Below are positions 1 through 8,209 of a DNA stretch of 64,000 nt, in pieces (position 1 is the first letter of the stretch; every line of letters starts with the position of its first letter). Source of the stretch: Natrinema sp. SYSU A 869. Lineage in GTDB: Archaea > Halobacteriota > Halobacteria > Halobacteriales > Natrialbaceae. The DNA lies in contig NZ_CP082249.1 in assembly GCF_019879105.1 (NCBI RefSeq), forward strand, positions 1,178,001 to 1,242,000, read 5' to 3'. Both the position numbers and the translations under genes were made by a program. The notes under the pieces were generated by a model, which saw only the letters and a list, made by a program, of their open reading frames with translations, was not told where the DNA came from and searched no databases.

Positions 1-202
1 GTCGCGCAGTTCGCCGTCGGCTCACGGGTCGCTTCGCTCCCCGTTCGCTAACCGAGGCCGTCACTTCGTTCGGTCTCACACGGCTCGCTGCGCTACAGCG
101 CGCGCCACCGCAGTCGAACGTCACAGTCCGCTGGAGATCCCCGGATCTGTGGCACGAATCTCGAGGGGTGCCAGCTTCTCGAGACGGTATCGACCGGAGA
201 GC

Positions 203-212
203 GAACAATAAA
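203..212 (+). promoter_or_regulatory. Probable TATA element for the acyl-CoA dehydrogenase gene
   Basis: The A/T-rich stretch acaataaag lies about 27-33 bases before the ATG at 238 in otherwise GC-rich DNA. That is the spacing expected for an archaeal TATA box driving a leaderless or nearly leaderless haloarchaeal mRNA. No Shine-Dalgarno sequence precedes the ATG. Confidence 0.45.
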
Positions 213-237
213 GGGGCGAGGTCGCCCATTCGAACGT

Positions 238-1386
238 ATGGATTTCGCACTTTCGGCCGAGCAGCAACAGATTCGAGATATGGTCTCGGAGTTCGTCGAC
301 GAGGAGGTCGTCCCCGTCGCCGAGGAGATCGACCACGAGGATGAGTACCCTGCCGACCTCGTGAGCGAGATGGCCGAACTGGGCCTGATGGGAATGCCCT
401 TCCCCGAGGAGTATGGCGGTGCCGGGCTGGACTATCACTCCTATGCGATCGGCCTCGAGGAGATCGCTCGGGGCTCGGGCGGCCTGGGAACGATCGTCGC
501 CGCCCACACCTCACTGGCGGGGAACATGCTCTACGAGTTCGGCGACGAGTCACAGAAAGAGGAGTACCTGACGCCGCTGGCCGAGGGCCGGGATATCGGC
601 GCGTTCGCGCTTTCGGAGGCCGGTGCGGGCAGCGACGTGCCGGCGATGGAGACCACCGCCCGGAAAGAGGGCGACGAGTACGTCATCAACGGCGGCAAAC
701 TCTGGATTTCGAACGGCTCCGTGGCGCAGACAGTCACGCTCTTCGCGAAGACCGATCCCGAGGCGGGCAACAAGGGCATCTCCTCCTTTATCGTCCGGCC
801 CGAGGAGGACGACGGCTTCATCGTCGAGGGCACGGAGGACAAACTCGGCGACAAGGGCTGTCCGACCGCCGAACTGCGGTTCGACGACCTCCGTATCCCG
901 GAATCGCGACTGCTCGGCGAGGAGGGCGAGGGCTTCGTCCACGCGCTGAAGACGCTCAACGGCGGCCGCATCACGATCGCCGCTCGCGGCGTTGGCATCG
1001 CCCGCGCGGCCTTCGAAGCGGCACGCGACTACGCCAACGAACGCGAGCAGTTCGGCCAGCCGATCGGCGAGTTCCAGTCGATCAAACACAAGCTCGCGGA
1101 CATGGACACGAAGATCCAGGCCGCGAAGATGCTCATGCACAAGGCCGCGGACAAGAAGATCCGTGGCGAGGACTACATCAAGGACGCCTCCCAGGCCAAG
1201 CTCTATGCCTCCGAAGTGAGCCGCGAGGTGGCCAACGAGGGCATCCAGATCCACGGCGGCTACGGCTACACCAAGGACTTCGCCGCCCAGCGGTTCTACC
1301 GCGACGCCAAGCTCAACGAGATCTACGAGGGCACTAGCGAAGTGCTTCGGAACACGATCGGCGATCAACTGCTTGAAGAGTCATAA
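238..1386 (+). CDS. Acyl-CoA dehydrogenase
   Basis: Cytosolic FAD enzyme that oxidises acyl-CoA to trans-2-enoyl-CoA and passes electrons to an electron-transfer flavoprotein. The 382 residues match the normal short/medium-chain family length and show the three-part fold: an N-terminal helical domain, a middle beta domain with the FAD-side motif FALSEAGAGSD (about residues 123-133) and a C-terminal helical domain. The C-terminus carries IQIHGGYGY and IYEGTSEV; the Glu of YEGT (residue 364) aligns with the catalytic base of MCAD and butyryl-CoA dehydrogenases. The ATG at 238 gives a complete N-terminal domain. The gene stands alone, so the chain-length specificity cannot be read from context. 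Confidence 0.96.
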   Translation: MDFALSAEQQQIRDMVSEFVDEEVVPVAEEIDHEDEYPADLVSEMAELGLMGMPFPEEYGGAGLDYHSYAIGLEEIARGSGGLGTIVAAHTSLAGNMLYEFGDESQKEEYLTPLAEGRDIGAFALSEAGAGSDVPAMETTARKEGDEYVINGGKLWISNGSVAQTVTLFAKTDPEAGNKGISSFIVRPEEDDGFIVEGTEDKLGDKGCPTAELRFDDLRIPESRLLGEEGEGFVHALKTLNGGRITIAARGVGIARAAFEAARDYANEREQFGQPIGEFQSIKHKLADMDTKIQAAKMLMHKAADKKIRGEDYIKDASQAKLYASEVSREVANEGIQIHGGYGYTKDFAAQRFYRDAKLNEIYEGTSEVLRNTIGDQLLEES

Positions 1387-1505
1387 TATAACCAACTATC
1401 TGTATGTTGGATAGTATTCAGATTGTGTATAGTTAGTAATTATATCATAGAATAATATTTATCACTTCCAGTAGGGTACAAACCTTCATGCAGTATAGAT
1501 GAGGT

Positions 1506-1970
1506 GTGGTGATAACAGCTATCTGTTTGTTATCTGGATGTGGTAGTAATAATCTCAGAGGAGCAGTAAAAAACGATGATGAAGCGCCCAACGAGGATAC
1601 TAATAAGCATTATTCGACAGATTCAATTGGATCAGAGCACGTGGAATTGGTTGGTTATATATCAAATAACGGTTCTGACGAAATAACCGCCAAAAACCAC
1701 ACTAACGACGTATTCAACGACATCGCACTGTTCAAGAACCTGTTCTCCGAGGTTGAAAGCGGGCAGCGAGGAACTGAAACGATCGGGGGGACAGAATACG
1801 ACGTCGTGCGGTCGAATCGATTCGGTTCGGATTCCGATGCCGCAATCAACGGGACGTCTGTATACGAGCGGCTGCCCGTCAAAAACCCGTCCGAGCATCC
1901 GGAGGGTAGATACGTCGCGTACAAGCATAAAGTGATCCGCGTGGTGCTCCAGCGGGAAACCAACGAGTGA
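1506..1970 (+). CDS. Putative lipoprotein of unknown function with a damaged signal peptide
   Basis: No family is recognised. From the GTG at 1506 the 154-residue product begins almost at once with a hydrophobic run and a lipobox-like LLSGC, followed by a polar extracellular-type region. This signal lacks a positively charged start. An ATG at 1488 in the same frame gives MQYR, then an in-frame TGA at 1500-1502, then GVVITAICLLSGC; changing the TGA to CGA would give a Tat-like MQYRRG n-region. A TATA-like aatatttatc at 1453-1462 is positioned for a leaderless transcript from 1488. The first 200 bases are much richer in A/T than the surroundings, which suggests foreign origin. The gene is either a pseudogene by nonsense mutation or starts weakly at the GTG. 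Confidence 0.5.
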   Translation: MVITAICLLSGCGSNNLRGAVKNDDEAPNEDTNKHYSTDSIGSEHVELVGYISNNGSDEITAKNHTNDVFNDIALFKNLFSEVESGQRGTETIGGTEYDVVRSNRFGSDSDAAINGTSVYERLPVKNPSEHPEGRYVAYKHKVIRVVLQRETNE

Positions 1971-2046
1971 GGCGATTCTCTCGCCGTCACTGCGTCGACG
2001 TGTAACGGATCTGAACCGATCTATATTCGCGGAACCTGATAGAGGC

Positions 2047-2346
2047 CTAATCCCGCGGTTCAGTATCCACGAGACACTCCCGAATCCACTCGGCGTGTTC
2101 ACGGACCCGCTGCTCCCCGCCATCGGTCAGCGCGTAGACGTCGTGCAGCCCCTCGGTTCGTTTCTCGACGAAGCCCGCGTCGACCAGCGCCGACAGCGAG
2201 CCGTAGAACGATTTGGGATCGAGCCGGTCGTCGTAGTGGGACTCGAGACGTGATTTTAGCTGCTGGCCGCGCAGTTCGCCGTCTTCGGCGGCGGCGAGCA
2301 GGAAACAGATGTCTCGGCGACGGCCGCTTCGAAGCCACTTGGTCAT
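2047..2346 (-). CDS. PadR-like winged-helix transcriptional regulator
   Basis: A 99-residue protein beginning MTKWLRSGRRRD. The central part reads like a PadR/winged-helix domain: helix LRGQQLKSRLESHY, then the recognition-helix region DPKSFYGSLSALVDAGFVEKR, then the wing DVYALTDGGE. Such small regulators bind DNA as dimers and usually control neighbouring transport or membrane genes. The open frame extends far upstream but that part is a shadow of the next gene; the ATG at 2346 starts exactly where the helix-turn-helix homology begins. The next gene upstream on the same strand encodes a membrane protease, 47 bases away, so the two probably form an operon. Confidence 0.75.
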   Translation of the reverse strand: MTKWLRSGRRRDICFLLAAAEDGELRGQQLKSRLESHYDDRLDPKSFYGSLSALVDAGFVEKRTEGLHDVYALTDGGEQRVREHAEWIRECLVDTEPRD

Positions 2347-2393
2347 ACGTCGCTGTCCGTGCGATGGATGCTCGAGCGTTACGGTTTCCGCTC

Positions 2394-3296
2394 TTACTCG
2401 GACTCGAGACGCCGATGGAGGGTCGCGACAACCGTCCACGCGAGGCCGCCGAGGGTGGCCGCGCCGAGCAGCGCCCGATCGCCGATCTCGAGGAAGGCGG
2501 TGCCGCCGGGCCGGCGGTCGTGGTGGAAGAGGAGCCAGCCCCGATCCGGATCGCCGAGGACGACGTCGCCGGAGCCGAAGGCGAGCGAGAGCAACACGGC
2601 GAAGAGTGCGTAGGCCGCGACCGCTGCGAGGGTGCCGACGCTGCCGGTCAGGAACCGCGCCAGGAGCGACGCCCCGGGGAGGCGGTTCACCTTCTCGTCG
2701 GTGCCGTAAATCCCGAAGCCTTGAACGTCGTCCGGCGGGTCGCCAACGCGAACGTCGGCGGGGTACTGACAGAGGACGGCGGCCATCCAGAGATCGCCGA
2801 TCGACCCGGCCGCGTTCGCCGCCAGCGGGACGATCAGCAGCGGTGTGGGGACGACGACCATCGCGGCGAGACCGACGGCAGTGATCACGACGAACGGCGC
2901 GAGCAGGGCGACGAGCAGTTGATTCCGCGTATAGCTCGCGCCGCTGGTCTCCGCGTAGGCGTAGGGCAACACGAAATAGGAGACACCGATGCCATAGTTC
3001 GGCGACTCGCCGTAGCGAGCCATGAACACCCCGTGAAGCAGTTCGTGGGGGACGACCACGCAGACGAGCAGTCCGATGGAGACGGCGAGCCAGCCCACTA
3101 CCGTCGGCGGCGAGGATGGCGCGATCACGATCGGCTCGAGCGAGGCCCCGCGGAGCCGCGCGAGGACGTGACCGAACGAGTAGGCGAAGCCGAAGAATCC
3201 CACCGCAGAGACGGCGAGCCACTGGATGGCGACCGATCGCGTGAGTCGAAACGTGGCAAGCGGTCGACGGGCCGAAAGGGAATCCAAACGGCTCAC
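2394..3296 (-). CDS. DUF3267-type integral membrane zinc metalloprotease
   Basis: About 300 residues with roughly five to six membrane segments. The motif VVPHELLHGVFM (HExxH form) lies inside a membrane segment, as in the DUF3267 and site-2-protease-like families. A second conserved region PNYGIGVSYFVLPYAY follows, which in this family sits near the active site. The likely substrate is unknown. The frame is open to a TTG at 3350, but the GTG at 3296 (product MSRLDSLSARRP) gives the more natural N-terminus. The small winged-helix gene follows downstream on the same strand. Confidence 0.8.
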   Translation of the reverse strand: MSRLDSLSARRPLATFRLTRSVAIQWLAVSAVGFFGFAYSFGHVLARLRGASLEPIVIAPSSPPTVVGWLAVSIGLLVCVVVPHELLHGVFMARYGESPNYGIGVSYFVLPYAYAETSGASYTRNQLLVALLAPFVVITAVGLAAMVVVPTPLLIVPLAANAAGSIGDLWMAAVLCQYPADVRVGDPPDDVQGFGIYGTDEKVNRLPGASLLARFLTGSVGTLAAVAAYALFAVLLSLAFGSGDVVLGDPDRGWLLFHHDRRPGGTAFLEIGDRALLGAATLGGLAWTVVATLHRRLESE

Positions 3297-3403
3297 TGGG
3301 CGAACCCTCGAAGGCGACCGAAAAATCGGTGTCGATGTTCGCCCTCCCAAACGTCTCGACTGGAACCGACAGGTTCCCGGTGGGTGCGTCCAGACTGGTG
3401 AGT

Positions 3404-3700
3404 ATGACCGACGATCGGATGGCCGAGGCCAACGGGATCAAGGCGACCTATGAGGAGACCGAGACGGAACGGGTCCTCGCGTTCGAACGCGACGCTGGCG
3501 AGTACGGGGCGGCCGGGACGGCCGCGATCGCACAGAACATCGAGGGGTACGCAATGTTGAAAGTGCGCCCGTCCGCGGACGGCGACGAGCTCGAGCGCTA
3601 CTACGGGTTCGATATGGCTCTTGACCACGCCGGGGAGCTGCTCGGCGTCTCGCCGCACAACCTGCCGATTCCGGCAGCCGCCGAAGACATGGGGATGTAG
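3404..3700 (+). CDS. Conserved haloarchaeal hypothetical protein (98 aa)
   Basis: A small soluble acidic protein starting MTDDRMAEANGIKATYEETE. It has no membrane segment or metal motif; I recognise it only as a type of short conserved haloarchaeal protein, with no function known to me. The ATG at 3404 follows a GC-rich upstream region shared with the divergent protease gene. The high glutamate/aspartate content and third-position GC fit a real haloarchaeal gene. Confidence 0.7.
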   Translation: MTDDRMAEANGIKATYEETETERVLAFERDAGEYGAAGTAAIAQNIEGYAMLKVRPSADGDELERYYGFDMALDHAGELLGVSPHNLPIPAAAEDMGM

Positions 3701-3732
3701 CCGGATACGGCCGACGAAACGTAACGGAGCGA

Positions 3733-4059
3733 TCAGACGACGAAGGCGGCGATGATGAGCAGTCCAAAGTACAGCACGACAAGGACGCCGAGCGCGTATA
3801 TTCGAAAGCGCCGCAGTTCCACGCGCTCCTCACGGGCGGCCCGCTCGACGGCTGCTCGCTCCCGATCGGAGAGGCGGTCGGGATGCTCGAGCCCGCGGTG
3901 AAGCGATTCTAACTCCGCTCGCTGAAACGGCCGGTCGCAGTACGGACAGCGGACAGGCGGTTCGTCGTCCCGAAGATTGATCTCGGGACCGCCGGGAGAT
4001 GCGGGCGCTGCAGTCGTGGTATCGGTTGCAGGTGCGTGACGACGCGATTCACCGGACAC
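3733..4059 (-). CDS. C2H2-type zinc finger protein with C-terminal membrane anchor
   Basis: From a GTG at 4059 the product is 108 residues: a short Thr/Ala/Pro-rich start, a zinc finger of the form C-P-Y-C-x12-H-x4-H (CPYCDRPF ... LHRGLEH), a charged helix rich in Arg/Glu, and one C-terminal hydrophobic segment (ALGVLVVLYFGLLIIAAFVV). It looks like a tail-anchored zinc-finger protein facing the cytoplasm. The reading frame extends to 4260, but that part overlaps the promoter and start of the divergent heme gene, so the later start is preferred. Its position beside the heme O synthase gene may reflect a respiratory role, which is inference only. Confidence 0.65.
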   Translation of the reverse strand: MSGESRRHAPATDTTTAAPASPGGPEINLRDDEPPVRCPYCDRPFQRAELESLHRGLEHPDRLSDRERAAVERAAREERVELRRFRIYALGVLVVLYFGLLIIAAFVV

Positions 4060-4205
4060 GATCAGCGCTACGAGGTCCGGCCCAATCCCTCTTCGGTCGG
4101 CTCTCGCGGACTGCGTCTCCGGCCGACCCACCGAACGGGTCCGTAACAGGTGGAAAAGCGAGAGCCCTAAATACGCGGAGTCGAACGGTGTAGACGAGAA
4201 TAGCC

Positions 4206-5627
4206 GTGGCAACAGAGTCGTTCCCCCGTCCGATCGGCACGCGGCGCCGCTTTTCCGCACTGCTCACAGCGACCGCGCTGGGCGTCTACCTGCTGTTGAT
4301 CGTCGGCGCGACGACTTCGCTCACGAACGCGGCCGCGTCGTGTTCGACGTGGCCAACCTGTCACGCCCCGGTCAACCCGCTGAACCAGACCGAACTCGCG
4401 ATCGCGTGGGTCCACCGACTCACTGCCGTCGTCGTCGGCCTACTCGTCGCCACGACAGCGTATGCCGCCATCTTCGGTGACGCCTCGCGGCGCGTCCGAG
4501 CGACGCTCGTCGTCGCCGCCGTGCTCTACGTCGTTCAGGTGGGTGTCGGTGCCATCACCGCAACGATCGGCCCCGAAGCGGTCCTCCCCGGCCTCCACCT
4601 CGCGCTCGGCCTCGTGATCTTCTCGGGCGTCGTCCTCGCGCTCGCGTGGGACCTCGAGCTCGCGACCGGCAGCGAGGACGAGGACGGCATCGACTCGCCG
4701 GACCCCCTCGAGGAGGAAGTCCCAACCGCGTCCGAACGCACGCTTCCCGCGAGTCGACTGGATCGCGCCCAACTCACCGCTTTTGCGTACTTTCAGATGA
4801 TGAAACCGCGGCTGATGTGGCTGCTCTGTCTCGTCGCCGCCGCGGGGATGGCGCTGGCCGCCGGCCCCGGCCTCGAAATCGCCACGATCATCGCGACGCT
4901 CGGCGGCGGCGTCCTCGCGATCGGTGCCTCGGGGACATTCAATCACGTCCTCGAGCGCGACGTCGACCAGAAGATGTCCCGCACCGCCGACCGGCCGCTG
5001 GCTGTCGACCTGATCCCGGTCCGGAACGCGCTGGCGTTCGGACTCGCACTGACCGCGGCGTCGCTGGCCGCGTTCCTGACGATCAATCGGCTCGCCGCGG
5101 CGCTCGGACTGGCCGCGATCGTGTTCTACAGCGTCATCTATACGCTCTTGCTCAAGCCGAATACGGTCCAGAACACGGTCATCGGCGGCGCTGCTGGCGC
5201 GTTGCCCGCACTCATCGGCTGGGCGGCTGTCACGAACGAGATCGGCTGGCCCGGGCTCGCACTTGCAGGCGTCATCTTCCTCTGGACGCCGGCGCACTTC
5301 TACAACCTCGCGCTGGCCTACAAGAACGACTACGCCCGCGGAGGGTTCCCGATGATGCCGGTCGTCCGCGGCGAGACCGTCACCCGAAAGCACATCCTCT
5401 ACTACATCGCTGCGACACTCGCGAGTTCGATCGCACTGGCTTGGATCACCGACCTCGGCGCGCTGTACGCCGGCACGGTCGTGCTCTTCGGGGGGATCTT
5501 CCTCTGGGCCGCCGTGCAACTCCACTTCGAGCAAACCGAGGCCGCCGCGTTCCGGTCGTTCCACGCCTCGAACGCGTTCCTCGGGGCCGTACTGGTCGCG
5601 ATTCTTATCGACGCGCTCGCGTTCTGA
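4206..5627 (+). CDS. ctaB: Protoheme IX farnesyltransferase with N-terminal half of a heme A synthase domain
   Basis: A 473-residue polytopic membrane protein. Residues 1-160 resemble the first four-helix half of CtaA/COX15, with the conserved Cys pair region SCSTWPTC and the helix histidine in WVHRL. Residues about 190-473 are a UbiA-type prenyltransferase with the Asp-rich motif NHVLERDVDQKMSRTADRP and the second motif YKNDYARGGFPMMP, which makes heme O from heme B for the terminal oxidase. An acidic linker joins the halves. The GTG at 4206 begins MATESFPRP. The fusion is known in haloarchaea; whether the half CtaA domain still acts in heme A formation is not settled by the sequence. Confidence 0.93.
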   Translation: MATESFPRPIGTRRRFSALLTATALGVYLLLIVGATTSLTNAAASCSTWPTCHAPVNPLNQTELAIAWVHRLTAVVVGLLVATTAYAAIFGDASRRVRATLVVAAVLYVVQVGVGAITATIGPEAVLPGLHLALGLVIFSGVVLALAWDLELATGSEDEDGIDSPDPLEEEVPTASERTLPASRLDRAQLTAFAYFQMMKPRLMWLLCLVAAAGMALAAGPGLEIATIIATLGGGVLAIGASGTFNHVLERDVDQKMSRTADRPLAVDLIPVRNALAFGLALTAASLAAFLTINRLAAALGLAAIVFYSVIYTLLLKPNTVQNTVIGGAAGALPALIGWAAVTNEIGWPGLALAGVIFLWTPAHFYNLALAYKNDYARGGFPMMPVVRGETVTRKHILYYIAATLASSIALAWITDLGALYAGTVVLFGGIFLWAAVQLHFEQTEAAAFRSFHASNAFLGAVLVAILIDALAF

Positions 5628-6082
5628 TTCCGGCTTTCGGCAGATTCTACAGCCGGAGCGCCGCTCGTCGCTCTTCTACGTCGAGTCGATTGTGGGCGGG
5701 GAAGCGAACTCCGCAAGTACGGTGGCTACCGTCGTTCCCAGATATAGTAGCCACTGAAAGTCACTGCACACCGGATCGCACGACGGTAGCGTGGTTCGGA
5801 GCGAGCTACGTGAGCGAGAACCGCGGACTATGCGATCGGCGTGTAAATCGTTTCAGTTGGTACTATAGAACAGTCGGTCGTCGGTCCCGTCGCCCCGTCG
5901 CCCCCGTCGCCGTTCGCGAGGACGGCGAGCAGATCGACCGTCATTGCCGAACCGGTCAGCGATGGGACGATTTCCTGTAGCGCTCGTCGGTATCCATATC
6001 GAAGGAGAAGAAGGCCCGAGTCACCGGTGAACGACTGCGTGTACTCTTGAAACCCATGCGTTCACCGCAGCAATCCGTGCGT
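5628..6082. other. Intergenic stretch between convergent genes containing a MITE-like repeat
   Basis: No open frame here has the composition of a real gene. The stretch lies between the convergent ctaB-fusion and carboxylate-transporter genes. It holds one inverted-repeat element (5743-5868); the rest shows no recognisable signal. Confidence 0.6.
5743..5868. repeat. MITE-like inverted-repeat element, copy A (126 bp with TA flanks)
   Basis: Begins TATAGTAGCCACTGAAAG and ends CGTTTCAGTTGGTACTATA. The two ends form an imperfect terminal inverted repeat of about 38 bases that continues inward through a GCACACC and a GATCGCA block. It is non-coding. The outermost TA on each side is consistent with a TA target duplication. 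A shorter relative is at 58591-58674, and the termini TAGTA...TACTA match those of the IS630-type element at 16860, which suggests mobilisation by an IS630-type transposase. Confidence 0.7.
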
Positions 6083-7702
6083 TTACCAGAGCAGGTGGGG
6101 CCAGACGAACGTAAACAGGACCCAGATGAGCCCCGTCAGGACGACGGTCATAATCGCATTCAGCACGAGTCCCGTCCGGAGCATGTGACGCTGCTTGACG
6201 TAGCCGCTACCGAACACGATTGCGTTCGGCGGCGTCGCGACCGGGAGCGCGAAGGCAAAGCTCGCGGCGATCGTCCCGGCGACCGAGAGGAAGAGTGCGG
6301 TCGAGAAGTCGGTCAGCCCGAGCGTCGCCGAGAAGACGCTGCCGAGACTGATCAGGATTGGGACGATGATGCTGGTCGTCGCAGCGTTCGACGTCATCTC
6401 GGTCAGGAAGATGACCAGCAACACGACCGCGCCGATAACGAGGACGATTGGTGCGCCGACGAGCCCGCTGAACGCCGTGTTCGCGATCCACTCCGTCGCA
6501 CCTGTGTCTGCGAGGGCGTTCGCGAGCGAGATTCCCCCGCCGAACAGCAACAGCGTCCCCCAGTCGATGTCGACCAGTTCATCCCACTCCATCGTATCGG
6601 CCAGCACGAGCGCGGGAACCGCGGCGACGCCGACCATCACGTAGTAGAGCAGCCCCTGATGGCCCTCGACGCCGAAGACCGTCATCCCGTCCCCGCCGAA
6701 CAGCGTCGTCAGCCAGACGCTCGAGAGGTACGGTTCGAAGAACTCGCCGAGCCCGCCGACCATCCAGAGGCCGGCCGTCGCGACGAAGATCGCCGCCACC
6801 CGCTTGCCGCGGGGATCGAGCTCGCCCATGGCCTCGAGTTGCTCTCGGGCGGTGGCTCGAGCCGCCCCGACTTCCGGAACCTCCGGCGGATACAGCACGT
6901 ATGTCAAGATAAACCAGACGAGCGGGAGCGTCACGACGACGACCGGGAAACCGACGAGGAACCAGTCTGTGAACCCAATCTCGTAGTCCAGAATGGCATT
7001 GAGTTGGCCGACAAGAATCGCGTTCGGTGGCGTTCCGATGATCGTTCCAACGCCGCCGACGCTCGCAGCGTATGCGGTCCCGAGAAGCATCCCGATCTGG
7101 AGGTTCGTGAACTCGGCCGTCGATTCGGCGGCCCCACCGTCGGCAATCGTTTCAGACGCCTCAGCGTCCTGCGTCTGGGTCTGCGACGACGCGAGATCGT
7201 CGCGATCGAGCACCTGCGTGAGGACCCCGACCGCGATGGGCGTCATCATCGCGGCTGTCGCGGTGTTCGAAACCCACATCGACAACATGGCAGTCACGAT
7301 CATGATCGCGAGGATCAACCGTCGCGGTGAGCTGCCCATCTTGGCGATGGAGTACAGCGCGATCCGCCGGTCGATATCGTACTTTTGAATCCCGTTCGCG
7401 AGCATGAAGCCGGCCAGGAACAGGAAGATGATGTGATCCGCGAATCCGACGAGAGCGGCGTCCATCGAGTCGTAGACGCCGGTACCGGTCAGCAACACGG
7501 GAATTGTCAGTGCGGTGACCGCCAGCGGGAGTGTGCCGCTCACCCAGAGAAAGCCGGCGAAGAACATCGTCGCAATGGCGTACTGCCCCGTCGTCGAGAG
7601 TCCCGATGGAGCGGGCGCGGCCGCGATCGCCACCATCCCGATCCCTGCAAGGAGAAATTGTAGTATTCGGCCATTTGAGCCGCCTAGCAGTCGATGTATC
7701 AT
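6083..7702 (-). CDS. DASS/SLC13-family anion (dicarboxylate) transporter
   Basis: 539 residues and about 12 membrane segments. Two related halves each carry the substrate/sodium-binding signatures of the DASS family: SNTATAAMMTPIA and IGTPPNA in the first half, and EMTSNAATTSIIVPI and ATPPNAIVFGSGY in the second. Members carry sodium-coupled di- or tricarboxylates, phosphate or sulfate; the substrate cannot be set from the motifs. The ATG at 7702 (MIHRLLGG) is chosen because upstream sequence in the same frame is a shadow of the small upstream gene. Confidence 0.92.
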   Translation of the reverse strand: MIHRLLGGSNGRILQFLLAGIGMVAIAAAPAPSGLSTTGQYAIATMFFAGFLWVSGTLPLAVTALTIPVLLTGTGVYDSMDAALVGFADHIIFLFLAGFMLANGIQKYDIDRRIALYSIAKMGSSPRRLILAIMIVTAMLSMWVSNTATAAMMTPIAVGVLTQVLDRDDLASSQTQTQDAEASETIADGGAAESTAEFTNLQIGMLLGTAYAASVGGVGTIIGTPPNAILVGQLNAILDYEIGFTDWFLVGFPVVVVTLPLVWFILTYVLYPPEVPEVGAARATAREQLEAMGELDPRGKRVAAIFVATAGLWMVGGLGEFFEPYLSSVWLTTLFGGDGMTVFGVEGHQGLLYYVMVGVAAVPALVLADTMEWDELVDIDWGTLLLFGGGISLANALADTGATEWIANTAFSGLVGAPIVLVIGAVVLLVIFLTEMTSNAATTSIIVPILISLGSVFSATLGLTDFSTALFLSVAGTIAASFAFALPVATPPNAIVFGSGYVKQRHMLRTGLVLNAIMTVVLTGLIWVLFTFVWPHLLW

Positions 7703-7778
7703 TGATACAGCGAAGATTGTCACTATTATTGTTAAACTCTTCCATTTGCGAACGCGCCGCACAGTGACAGCTAGACAG

Positions 7779-8024
7779 CTAGAAGTGGTCGACGACCGCC
7801 CGTACCTGATCGCCAGTGAGTTCGGAGCCGTAGAGTTCCAAGAGCGTCTGTCGGCGGGAACGAGACAGCGACCGACTCCCGCTCTCGAGCATCGAGAGAT
7901 GGGCCTGCACAAGTTCGTCGATTTCCCGTTCGACCGCCCGCTGGTCGTATCCGGCCGCGACCCGGAGGAGTCGCCACGCAAGTGGAGAGACCGCGTCCGG
8001 ATCCGGACCGTCAGAAGCGTCCAT
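7779..8024 (-). CDS. Small haloarchaeal hypothetical protein (81 aa)
   Basis: Starts MDASDGPDPDAVSPLAWRLL and is predicted to be all-helical and acidic, with a SRSRRQTLLELYG helix. No domain is recognised and there is no membrane segment. It lies 76 bases upstream of the DASS transporter on the same strand and may be co-transcribed with it. The coding-type composition and clean ATG support a real gene. Confidence 0.6.
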   Translation of the reverse strand: MDASDGPDPDAVSPLAWRLLRVAAGYDQRAVEREIDELVQAHLSMLESGSRSLSRSRRQTLLELYGSELTGDQVRAVVDHF

Positions 8025-8209
8025 GATAGTCAGCTACGAGAGACATGAAAGGCATCGTTGAAATGTGCTTCGTCAGGCACCGCTGAGACCCGCCATGCTC
8101 GGCGCGCCGAACGAGTCGAACCGTCGCCGTCGGTGCCGTCGCCGGTCGCCATCCGCTCTATCTGCGATGGAGGTGGACAGACCGTCGGGACCGCTTGCGT
8201 ACGAGCCGG

